A stretch of DNA of 5,014 nucleotides, from positions 1 to 5,014 of the forward strand of contig DATKPK010000057.1 in the NCBI GenBank assembly GCA_035524095.1. Reading direction: 5' to 3'. The translations under genes and the position numbers were made by a program. The stretch comes from DATJUF01 sp035524095. Its GTDB lineage: Bacteria > Desulfobacterota > Binatia > Binatales > Binataceae. This document shows, piece by piece, positions 1 through 5,014 of the stretch (position 1 is the stretch's first letter; each line of letters opens with the position of its first letter). A model generated the notes under the pieces. It ran no database searches, had not been told where the DNA came from, and worked only from the letters and a program-made list of their open reading frames with translations.

Positions 1-618
1 AAGGCTGGTGTCCCGCTCCGGTGCATCCTCCGGCAGCCTGTGGAAGTCCGCGAACCCAATCACGCGATCGCCGGAGACGCTTGTGGCATGGACCTTCGCC
101 TCCAAGATCGCGAGCGCGACGCACATGTCAGACGGGTGGACCGCAATGCAGGAGTCGCTCGCGCCCACGATCGCGTGCATGCGATTGTGGCCCCCGATGG
201 CGGAGCAGCCGCTGCCGGGTTCTCTTTTGTTGCACGCTGTCGCCGTGTCATAGAAGTAATGGCAGCGCGTGCGCTGGAGCAGATTGCCGCCTGTCGAAGC
301 CATGTTGCGCAATTGTTGCGAAGCGCCGGCCATGATCGCGCTAGTGAGAACGGGATAACGCTGCTCGATAAGCGGGTGATAAGCGAGATCGGTGTTGCGC
401 ACGAGCGCGCCGATACGCAGGCCGCCGCCGGGGGTTGCTTCGACCTCGGTGAGGGGCAACCGCGTGATATCGACAACGGCGGTTGGCCGTTCGACATCCA
501 TCTTCATCAAATCGATCAGATTGGTGCCGCCGGCGATGAATTTCGCGTTTGGATTGCGGCCGATAAGCCGCAAGGCCTCCGCAACGTCGTTGGCGCGCGC
601 ATATTGGAAGTTGATCAT
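1..618 (-). CDS. paoB: FAD-binding subunit of a PaoB/YagS-type aldehyde oxidase (xanthine dehydrogenase family subunit M), partial at left edge
   Basis: The first 206 residues of the medium FAD subunit of a molybdenum hydroxylase are present. The family usually has about 320 residues, so roughly a third is missing beyond the left edge. Two FAD-binding motifs are visible: FIAGGTNLIDLMK at residues 27-39 and STGGNLLQ at 108-115. Cysteines 119, 129, 138 and 157 follow. In E. coli PaoB, cysteines in this region hold an extra [4Fe-4S] cluster absent from ordinary xanthine dehydrogenases, so the same is inferred here. The subunit passes electrons between the [2Fe-2S] subunit and its acceptor while the large molybdenum subunit oxidises aldehydes to acids. 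The ATG overlaps the stop of the upstream gene as ATGA (615-618), which implies translational coupling. The gene symbol rests on resemblance to PaoB; the true substrate is unknown. Confidence 0.9.
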   Translation of the reverse strand, partial: MINFQYARANDVAEALRLIGRNPNAKFIAGGTNLIDLMKMDVERPTAVVDITRLPLTEVEATPGGGLRIGALVRNTDLAYHPLIEQRYPVLTSAIMAGASQQLRNMASTGGNLLQRTRCHYFYDTATACNKREPGSGCSAIGGHNRMHAIVGASDSCIAVHPSDMCVALAILEAKVHATSVSGDRVIGFADFHRLPEDAPERDTSL

Positions 619-1115
619 GATCGCCCCATCACTTCCTCGATCGCCGCAACAATGTTGGTGTAGGCGCCACAGCGGCAGATGTTGCCGCTCATGAGTTCAC
701 GGATCTCATCTGCCGTCTTTGCCCGGCCCTCCGCGATCAGCCCGGCCGCGGAGCAGATCGGCCCGGGCGTGCAGTAGCCGCACTGGGACGCGTCATGGTC
801 GATGAACGCTTGCTGCAGGGGATGCAGCGCTCCGTTCACCGCTAAGCCCTCAATGGTTGTGATCTCGGCGCCATCGTGCATGGCGGCGAACGTCAGGCAC
901 GAATTGATGCGTCGTCCGTCCATCAGGATTGTGCAGGCGCCGCACTGACCCTGGTCGCAACCCTTCTTTGTGCCCGTCAGGTCGAGATGGTCGCGCAGCA
1001 AGTCGAGAATCGTCGTGCGGGGATCGAGCGAAAGCGAATGGACGCTCCCATTGACGGTCAGCTTCACTGAAACCGTTTCCGTGCGAGGCAGACTTTCGGC
1101 CGCATCAACCGTCAT
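615..1115 (-). CDS. paoA: [2Fe-2S] subunit of a PaoA/YagT-type aldehyde oxidase
   Basis: A complete 166-residue small subunit of a molybdenum hydroxylase. The N-terminal plant-ferredoxin domain has cluster ligands Cys53, Cys58, Cys61 and Cys73 (pattern GCDQGQCGAC). The C-terminal four-helix domain has Cys112, Cys115, Cys147 and Cys149 (QCGYC and CRCGAY). The Gln just before Cys112 is the residue that usually touches the molybdopterin cofactor. The two clusters carry electrons from the molybdenum site to the FAD of the next gene's product, which it overlaps by four bases. E. coli PaoA has about 229 residues with a twin-arginine export signal. Here the protein begins about 16 residues before the ferredoxin fold and has no RR motif or hydrophobic segment, so a cytoplasmic enzyme is inferred. 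A TTG six bases upstream (1121) is in frame but abuts the AGGAG, so the ATG at 1115 was chosen. Confidence 0.93.
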   Translation of the reverse strand: MTVDAAESLPRTETVSVKLTVNGSVHSLSLDPRTTILDLLRDHLDLTGTKKGCDQGQCGACTILMDGRRINSCLTFAAMHDGAEITTIEGLAVNGALHPLQQAFIDHDASQCGYCTPGPICSAAGLIAEGRAKTADEIRELMSGNICRCGAYTNIVAAIEEVMGRS

Positions 1116-1121
1116 CTCCAA

Positions 1122-1126
1122 CTCCT
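1122..1126 (-). promoter_or_regulatory. ribosome binding site deciding the paoA start
   Basis: AGGAG on the minus strand lies six bases before the ATG at 1115. It directly touches the alternative TTG at 1121, leaving no spacing, so the ATG start is preferred. Confidence 0.75.
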
Positions 1127-1211
1127 AATGAAGCGAGGAAAGCCGGTGGGTCCTGCGTAGACGCGATTAAGCGTCGGCGGCATGAAAAAATCACCGCAAA
1201 GGCGCTCGGAA

Positions 1212-1236
1212 ACCGGCGCGGCAAGGTTGCGCCGGT
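1212..1236. repeat. perfect 8-bp inverted repeat (GC-rich stem-loop)
   Basis: ACCGGCGC at 1212-1219 is exactly complementary to GCGCCGGT at 1229-1236 with a 9-base loop. It sits about 100 bases upstream of the paoA start. Neither side has a T-run, so it does not look like a simple intrinsic terminator. It could be an operator, a leader hairpin or a repeat remnant; none of these is shown by the sequence. Confidence 0.6.
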
Positions 1237-1517
1237 CCGTAAAAGGGCCAGACAACGGTGTTCGAAGTCAAGCGCAAATTTGTTGCCAGAGGATCCGATT
1301 CGAGAACCGGTGTCGCCCTGTACGCCCGCTATCCGGCGCGTTCCTGCCATTCGGTCGACGGTCGCTTTCCGCCCTTTGCGACGATCGCAGATCGCCCGGC
1401 GTCCGACCGCCCTCGACCCACTGCGGGCCTCCGTTCGGAACGGCTGAACGTCGCGAATCGACTTAAAACCGGACATCGTGGAGTGTTCGTCCAGCCAAGA
1501 CCGCTCTGCCTGTTTGG

Positions 1518-1545
1518 TTTACAGTGGGTCGAGATGACCTCTACT
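1518..1545 (+). promoter_or_regulatory. weak candidate sigma-70 type promoter for the aldo/keto reductase
   Basis: TTTACA (1518-1523, five of six matches to TTGACA) and TCTACT (1540-1545, four of six to TATAAT) are separated by 16 bases, about 140 bases before the start codon. This is a by-eye match in GC-rich DNA and could be chance. Confidence 0.2.
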
Positions 1546-1670
1546 TAGCTCAGAGTCTTCGGCGCCGCTGGCGCCTTCGTGCAGTGGCGGTCAGCTGTTC
1601 ATGACGTTATGCTTTTTGGCGGGGATGTTGCTAAGAAGCCTCGTGCAGACTGTTCGCCTGATCACGACCA

Positions 1671-1676
1671 AAGGAG
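1671..1676 (+). promoter_or_regulatory. ribosome binding site deciding the aldo/keto reductase start
   Basis: AAGGAG lies seven bases before the ATG at 1684. The open frame extends back to an ATG-less start at 1579, but that extension has no homology and no comparable site, so 1684 is taken as the start. Confidence 0.8.
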
Positions 1677-2221
1677 TGCGAGCATGGCAACGCCCGACAC
1701 GCTTCGCTATGCGAGGATTCCTCTGACCCATGGATCTGGCGTTATTCCCGCCGTCGGGTTCGGGACCCTGATCCACGATCCTCTCGTCGCCAAACAGGCG
1801 ACCAAGACCGCGCTGAAAGTCGGATATCGACATCTCGATTGTGCGGAGCGCTACGGCACCGAAGAGGCAGTAGGCCAGGCGATGCAGGAATCGTTCGGGG
1901 CGGGGACGATCCGGCGAAAGGACGTTTTCGTCACGACGAAGCTATGGAACACCAATCACCGTCCTGAGCGGGTCAAGCCCGCCTTTGACGCCAGCCGACG
2001 GCGACTGCAAATCGACGATGTCGATTGCTCTATGATTCATACCCCATTTGCCTTTCGCCCGGGCGACGATCAGGACCCGACTGACGCGTGCGGTCAGGTT
2101 GCCTATGATTCCGGGGTGACGTTGCTCGAGACGTGGCAAGCGCTCGAACGCCTCGTGGACGAGGGCCGGTGCGGGGCGATCGGGCTCTCGGACATTACCC
2201 TGGGGACGTTGCTCGTGCCTG

Positions 2222-2341
2222 AAGCGCGCCTATGGCCTGGCCCGCTGTCTCTGGCGCAGGCTCGATCACTTTGCCGCCTACGTCTGGTCCTCGGTCGCCG
2301 CCTACAACCTGGCCCTGTTCGCCCGGCTCAGGCCGACCTGA
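2222..2341 (+). pseudogene. transposase C-terminal fragment
   Basis: In a frame different from the reductase, 39 codons ending in TGA read KRAYGLARCLWRRLDHF, then AAYVWSSVAAYNLALF, then ARLRPT. A basic stretch, an aromatic/hydrophobic helix and an AYNL-type ending are typical of the C-terminal end of DDE transposases of the IS5/IS1182/ISNCY kind. No catalytic residues remain. The fragment has no start of its own and is fused out of frame behind the reductase fragment. The assignment to a transposase is by recognition of the motif; the family is uncertain. Confidence 0.6.
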
Positions 2342-2436
2342 CGCTTTCCCTCCGCCGAGTCGTTCGAGGCCTGGCTCTGATCGCCGGATCGATCAACTCA
2401 TCTGAACTTCCGCCCCAGCGAGGCCGACAAGCCACT

Positions 2437-2463
2437 CGCGATTGGAAAATCGATCCAATCGCG
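2437..2463. repeat. perfect 9-bp inverted repeat inside the IS remnant
   Basis: CGCGATTGG (2437-2445) pairs exactly with CCAATCGCG (2455-2463) around a 9-base loop, AAAATCGAT. It lies between the transposase stop and the presumed element end, where sub-terminal hairpins or transposase binding sites may occur. No T-run follows, so it is not an obvious terminator. Confidence 0.65.
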
Positions 2464-2559
2464 TCGCGACCCCCTCGCTCCCGCGCCAATGCAGTCCGAC
2501 TTCCACCAACAAAAACAACCGTTTATGGACAGGCACTAGCTGGGTCGAAAGATTGCCGT

Positions 2560-4089
2560 TTACGCGCCCGAGTGTGACAGCATCGCCTTCTCGACCTGTT
2601 CTTTGACCGCTTCCATATTGAAGGACGCGCCCTTCTGCATCGGCGGAAATTCGATAAGGGTCTGCGCAGCCTTGCCAACCACCTCTTGCACGAGGACAAA
2701 TCTCCAGAATTGGTCGACGAACCAACTGTAGTAGGCTATTGAACCAGTCATGCCCGTACGCTCAAACGGGTCCAGCCGCAGATTGACTAAAATGGGCCAG
2801 TCCACTTTGACCGTGCCGCCCAGCCAGCCTCCAGGCTGGTCGATGAAGCGGTATTTGTAGTCGTTGAAGCGGACCGCGCCAAGCGTGCCTTCAGCGAAAT
2901 AAAAGATCTCGTGCCGGTTCGAAGGCCCCTTGCCGGTGATAAGGTTGGTTTGATCGTAGCCGTCGAGATGGACTTTGTAAGTCGTGTTCCCGAGTTCCTT
3001 ACCCTTCTTCAGGTCATCGGCGATGTTCGGGTTTCCCGCGATCGCAACGAAGGTCGGGAACCAGTCCTGACTTGATACGATCGAGTTCTCGACTTTACCG
3101 GCTGGGATCTTACCCGGCCAGCGGACGATGCATGGCGCGCGGAATCCGCCTTCGAGCACGGTTCCCTTGCCGCCCGCGAATGGGGTTTGGCCGCCGTCGG
3201 GCCAGGTGAAATTCTCCGTTCCATTGTCGGTCGTGAAGACGAGGATCGTGCTGTCGTCTACGCCATCGTCCTTGAGCTTCTTCATGACGGCGCCGACGAT
3301 ATCGTCGAGCTGCGCCATGCCGGCCTCGTGAATCGACCAGCCATTCTCCGGTGTGCGCATGCTTTGGTATTTGTCGGAAAGGTGCGTCTTGACATGCATG
3401 CGCGTCGGGTTGAGCCAACAGAAAAACGGCTTACCGCTACCTTTCGCTCCGTCGATGAACTTTATGGCATGTGCGAGGATTTCGTCGTCAACGGTCTTCA
3501 TCCGATCCGGGTAGAGCGTTCCAGCGTCCTCGATGCGCTGCTTGCCCACTTTTCCCCAACGCGGATCAACGTTTGGATCGTCCGTGTCCGACGCCCAAGA
3601 GTGCACCATGTTTCGAGGACCGATCTTGTCTTTGAGCGCCGGCGGGTAGTTGGGATGAGAAGGATCCTCCATCGCATCCAGATGATACAGATAGCCGAAA
3701 AACTCGTCGAAGCCGTGAACCGTGGGCAGAAACTCATTGAGGTCGCCCAAGTGATTCTTCCCGAATTGTCCCGTGACGTATCCCATCGCCTTAAGTGCGG
3801 TCGCAATCGTCGGCGCTTCAGCCGGCATTCCAATTTTCGCGCCCGCCTGGCCGACGGTGGTCAACCCGGTCCTGATTGGTAATTGACCGGTGATGAATGC
3901 AGCGCGACCAGCGGTGCAGCTCGCTTCGGCGTAGTAATCCGTGAAGCGCATGCCTTCCGCGGCCATCCTGTCCAAGTTGGGCGTTCTCCCCGCCATGATA
4001 CCCTGGTGATATGCGCCAATGTTGAACCATCCGATGTCATCGGCCATGATAACCAGAACGTTTGGTTGCGAAGTTCCGGAACTAGCCAT
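2560..4089 (-). CDS. arylsulfatase (type I, formylglycine-dependent), complete
   Basis: A 509-residue sulfatase that hydrolyses sulfate esters. The alkaline-phosphatase-like fold is marked by MADDIGW with metal ligands Asp17 and Asp18, then the activation motif CTAGRAAFITGQ, where Cys58 is converted to formylglycine and Arg62 supports it. GKNHLGD provides Lys111 and His113, and TRMH provides His232. TTDNG provides the metal ligands Asp288 and Asn289, and GGKGT provides Lys308. All expected active-site residues are therefore present. Position +2 of the motif is Ala rather than the common Pro, which fits the CxAxR variant. There is no signal peptide or membrane segment, so a cytoplasmic location is inferred. 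The C-terminal EFPPMQKGASFN region is typical of this subfamily, so the 3' end is intact despite the nearby IS remnant. The natural substrate is unknown; no maturation enzyme is in the window. Confidence 0.95.
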   Translation of the reverse strand: MASSGTSQPNVLVIMADDIGWFNIGAYHQGIMAGRTPNLDRMAAEGMRFTDYYAEASCTAGRAAFITGQLPIRTGLTTVGQAGAKIGMPAEAPTIATALKAMGYVTGQFGKNHLGDLNEFLPTVHGFDEFFGYLYHLDAMEDPSHPNYPPALKDKIGPRNMVHSWASDTDDPNVDPRWGKVGKQRIEDAGTLYPDRMKTVDDEILAHAIKFIDGAKGSGKPFFCWLNPTRMHVKTHLSDKYQSMRTPENGWSIHEAGMAQLDDIVGAVMKKLKDDGVDDSTILVFTTDNGTENFTWPDGGQTPFAGGKGTVLEGGFRAPCIVRWPGKIPAGKVENSIVSSQDWFPTFVAIAGNPNIADDLKKGKELGNTTYKVHLDGYDQTNLITGKGPSNRHEIFYFAEGTLGAVRFNDYKYRFIDQPGGWLGGTVKVDWPILVNLRLDPFERTGMTGSIAYYSWFVDQFWRFVLVQEVVGKAAQTLIEFPPMQKGASFNMEAVKEQVEKAMLSHSGA

Positions 4090-4096
4090 ATTTTTT

Positions 4097-4101
4097 CCTC
4101 C
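4097..4101 (-). promoter_or_regulatory. ribosome binding site of the arylsulfatase
   Basis: GGAGG on the minus strand lies seven A/T-rich bases (AAAAAAT) before the ATG at 4089. It is a strong site that confirms this start; no better in-frame start lies upstream. Confidence 0.85.
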
Positions 4102-4543
4102 CCTTGACGGGCGTGGATCTGGTCAAGCTTACTGTCCCAACCAACGCTGGCCGACGACACGACCGACGTCGTGGCGGCTCTATCGCGCCGGGCCCCGTTG
4201 AAGCTGTTATCCTGCATTCGCTTCATGGCAGCGGCTTTATGGCAGCCGGCCGCACCAATAATCTGCCGCTTTCCAGCGTTTTCGACAAGGCGAAGTCGCT
4301 TACGGCGGTTTGTCGCGACGCTAACCTCGGGATCACTTTCTTTGGGGGGCAGCGTCTATTTTGCGCTCTCAACCGAATGGCGGCTATGGCGCGACTCCGG
4401 CCCTTCCCACGGCGATCCCCTGGACCCGCTTTCCGCCCATTGCGCCGGTTCCTTGAGATCCTCGTCAATGCGTGCTTCGGTGAAGATCCTATGAGGGCGA
4501 ATGGCGACCAAGGTCGCTATCCTTGATCCGTCGAACGACTTCC
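4102..4543. other. non-coding region between the arylsulfatase and the IS110-type fragment
   Basis: I see no supported gene here. Open frames on both strands are Arg/Pro-rich and match no family I know. A 14-bp tandem duplication lies at 4220-4247. Near the right end, GCGACC-aa-GGTCGC (4504-4517) is a small perfect inverted repeat just ahead of the transposase start. If the transposase fragment still has its native flank, part of this region is the left end of that element. The arylsulfatase promoter should lie in its left part, but I see no clear -35/-10 pair. Confidence 0.55.
4220..4247. repeat. 14-bp tandem duplication, two copies
   Basis: GCTTCATGGCAGCG (4220-4233) is followed directly by GCTTTATGGCAGCC (4234-4247), with 12 of 14 bases identical. 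It looks like a small slippage duplication about 130 bases upstream of the arylsulfatase start; no function is evident. Confidence 0.55.
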
Positions 4544-4555
4544 GGGAGACGTTAA

Positions 4556-4708
4556 ATGCCTCAGTTCAAGGGATCCGCGCAGGCTGCCGTCGACTACAAC
4601 TCCACCATCATTGGCGCGATGGAGTTGAGCGAGAAGAAATGGGTTCTGGCTGTTCAACTGCCTGGAGTTGATCGGCATTCGAGGCATGTGCTGGACGCCT
4701 GCGGCGGC
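4556..4708 (+). pseudogene. IS110-family transposase, N-terminal fragment
   Basis: The first ~51 codons resemble the start of an IS110-type transposase, with STIIGAMELSEKKWVLAVQ (residues 16-34), then LPGVDRHSRHVLDACGG (35-51). In intact relatives this is the first strand of the RuvC-like DEDD domain, with the acidic residue of MELS (Glu23) as the likely first catalytic position. Intact proteins have 300-400 residues; here homology stops near 4708. The open frame runs on to 4987 through unrelated DNA. The start is well defined, with GGGAG at 4544-4548 seven bases before the ATG. The rest of the DEDD domain and the C-terminal serine domain are absent, so it cannot be active. IS110 elements use a bridge RNA rather than inverted repeats. 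The family call is from motif recognition. Confidence 0.7.
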
Positions 4709-4860
4709 AGGAGAAACGACGTCGGCACACCGGGACCGTCGTCGTTGACCTCGACCTCGATCACGCCCTCCTCCAATCCACGCATCGAATCGGCGATGCG
4801 CGTTTTGGGCGTGCCTGCCTCGATCCACGGCAACTTCCAGGGCTCCGCGCAGGTTTTCGC
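4654..4860 (-). pseudogene. possible histidine-kinase ATPase (GHKL) fragment
   Basis: The minus frame downstream of the TGA at 4861 reads, at 4723-4764, VIEVEVNDDGPGVP. This closely matches the G1 box (DxGxG) of sensor-kinase ATPase domains. A leading SMRGLEEG looks like the preceding beta-hairpin. In the neighbouring frame, upstream at about 4830-4864, SENLRGALEVAV is reminiscent of an N box at roughly the right spacing, which would imply a frameshift. After 4722 the frame runs into the complement of the IS110 fragment and stops at 4654. No start codon or other kinase motif (H box, G2) is present. It could also be a chance reading, so the call is tentative. Confidence 0.3.
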
Positions 4861-5014
4861 TCAATCTCTGGCCGCGAGGAAGACGCGATTCGCGAGCGTG
4901 CGTAGGGTCACTTCCTTCCGTTGCAAAGCGGAAAGATCGGAGGGTTTGGCGCGGTCCGCCAAATCGAGCGAGAGGAGCCCGTCATAAACGGGGCGCACAT
5001 CGCCCGGCTCTCCA
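4861..5014 (-). pseudogene. fragment resembling the ATPase part of a class III adenylate cyclase-AAA protein, cut by right edge
   Basis: Fifty codons enter from the right edge and end at a TGA (4861-4863). They read RPVYDGLLSLDLADR, then KPSDLSALQRKEVTLRTLAN, then RVFLAARD. The LLSL...LSxxxRKExTLxxLxxxVxxxAA pattern is the segment that precedes the Walker B strand in large adenylate/guanylate cyclase proteins with an AAA ATPase and TPR repeats. In those proteins a VEDxHWxDP strand should follow; here the frame stops and the sequence changes, so the gene is broken at this point. The upstream part, including any cyclase domain and Walker A motif, would lie beyond the window. It may be a C-terminally truncated gene rather than a dead fragment. 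Confidence 0.45.

Larger units (their letters stand above)
1116..1670. other. non-coding divergent region between the aldehyde oxidase and aldo/keto reductase genes
   Basis: No gene is supported in these 555 bases. Long open frames occur on both strands, but they are rich in Arg, Pro and Ser, have no good ribosome binding site, and show no domain I recognise. The part at about 1258-1480 resembles the dispersed non-coding sequence often mis-annotated as small proteins in alphaproteobacteria; this is an impression from its translated flavour, not a database match. A GC-rich hairpin lies at 1212-1236. A short GGCGCC-gct-GGCGCC inverted repeat lies at 1561-1575. Promoters for both divergent genes should be in this region. 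Confidence 0.6.
2204..2537. mobile_element. insertion-sequence remnant (transposase tail plus one presumed end)
   Basis: The reductase homology ends near 2203, and a transposase C-terminus in another frame is recognisable from 2222 to its stop at 2341. About 195 bases of non-coding DNA follow, with a 9-bp hairpin and then a presumed element end near GTTTATGGACAGGC (2521-2534). The last boundary is inferred because the DNA beyond it abuts the arylsulfatase stop at 2560. I found no matching inverted end elsewhere in the window, so the other end and most of the transposase are gone. The IS family is not assigned. Confidence 0.55.
1684..2577 (+). pseudogene. aldo/keto reductase, 3' half replaced by insertion-sequence DNA
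   Basis: The first ~173 codons (to about 2203) are a good aldo/keto reductase. This is an NADPH-dependent TIM-barrel enzyme family that reduces aldehydes and ketones, normally 280-320 residues. All four catalytic residues are visible: Asp52, Tyr57 (AERYG), Lys86 (TTKLWN) and His119 (IHTP). The cofactor-side GLSD at 167-170 stands where most members have GxSN. Homology then stops: the frame continues for ~124 codons to the TGA at 2577 through transposase and IS-end DNA, giving an Arg/Pro/Leu-rich nonsense tail. The lost half holds the NADPH-binding strands 7 and 8, so a functional enzyme is unlikely. The chimeric frame overlaps the converging arylsulfatase by 18 bases. The start has a good ribosome binding site. 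Some annotators may call it an intact 297-residue CDS. Confidence 0.8.

Noticed and set aside
60..497. Long minus-strand open frame of 145 codons
   Set aside because: It overlaps the paoB frame completely and reads as a low-complexity Ala/Ser/Arg shadow; the paoB frame has clear FAD motifs.
40..663. 207-codon plus-strand open frame
   Set aside because: It is antisense to paoB and the paoA end, has no ribosome binding site, and shows no family motif; it is a shadow of a GC-rich gene.
1105..1476. 123-codon minus-strand open frame upstream of paoA
   Set aside because: It overlaps the supported paoA start, is Arg-rich without motifs, and looks like open non-coding sequence.
1561..1575. GGCGCC-gct-GGCGCC inverted repeat as a terminator
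   Set aside because: The stem is short, has a 3-base loop and no T-run on either side, and no gene ends next to it.
2393..2725. 110-codon minus-strand open frame across the IS remnant and arylsulfatase end
   Set aside because: It crosses the IS-host junction and lies in another frame of the arylsulfatase, so it cannot be one real gene.
3187..3882. 231-codon plus-strand open frame
   Set aside because: It is antisense within the arylsulfatase, whose frame carries all catalytic motifs.
4104..4526. 140-codon plus-strand open frame after the arylsulfatase
   Set aside because: No recognisable domain, no convincing ribosome binding site, and Arg/Pro-rich composition typical of non-coding GC-rich DNA.
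4517..4864. 115-codon minus-strand open frame
   Set aside because: It spans the junctions of the fragment mosaic and is antisense to the IS110-type fragment; only a short part, SENLRGALEVAV, may be a relic, as noted under the kinase-like fragment.

Overview
The window looks like an accessory or intergenic-rich stretch of a GC-rich alphaproteobacterial chromosome, most likely Hyphomicrobiales (Bradyrhizobium or Rhodopseudomonas type). This rests on codon use (strong G/C third positions), a PaoAB-type aldehyde oxidase pair, a cytoplasmic-looking arylsulfatase, and transposase fragments that resemble rhizobial elements. The genus is an inference from family resemblance only.

Layout, left to right. 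(1) 1-1115, minus strand: two overlapping genes of a molybdenum hydroxylase of the PaoABC (YagTSR) type. The small [2Fe-2S] subunit (615-1115) is followed, through an ATGA overlap, by the FAD subunit, which runs off the left edge (1-618). The large molybdopterin subunit would be expected next, outside the window. (2) 1116-1670: a 555-base non-coding divergent region with a strong GC-rich hairpin at 1212-1236 and a stretch at about 1258-1480 that reads open on both strands but matches no protein I recognise. (3) 1684-2577, plus strand: an aldo/keto reductase whose N-terminal half is intact, with its catalytic tetrad. Around 2204-2222 it is replaced by the tail of a transposase in another reading frame, so the remaining open frame is chimeric. 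The insertion-sequence remnant runs to about 2537 and contains a perfect 9-bp hairpin. (4) 2560-4089, minus strand: a complete 509-residue type I arylsulfatase with the CTAGR formylglycine motif. (5) 4102-4543: no gene seen; a 14-bp tandem duplication lies at 4220-4247. (6) 4556-5014: a mosaic of gene debris. It holds the first ~51 codons of an IS110-type transposase (plus strand), a short minus-strand piece reading like the G1 box of a histidine-kinase ATPase, and a minus-strand piece reading like the AAA/cyclase linker of a class III adenylate cyclase, cut by the right edge.

Functionally, the two intact systems are independent: an aldehyde-oxidising molybdoenzyme and a sulfate-ester hydrolase. 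The rest is a record of insertion-sequence activity that truncated at least one metabolic gene. I do not see a convincing undescribed system. The points most worth a second look are the chimeric reductase, the possible IS110 left end with bridge-RNA remnant before 4556, and the three-fragment mosaic at the right end.
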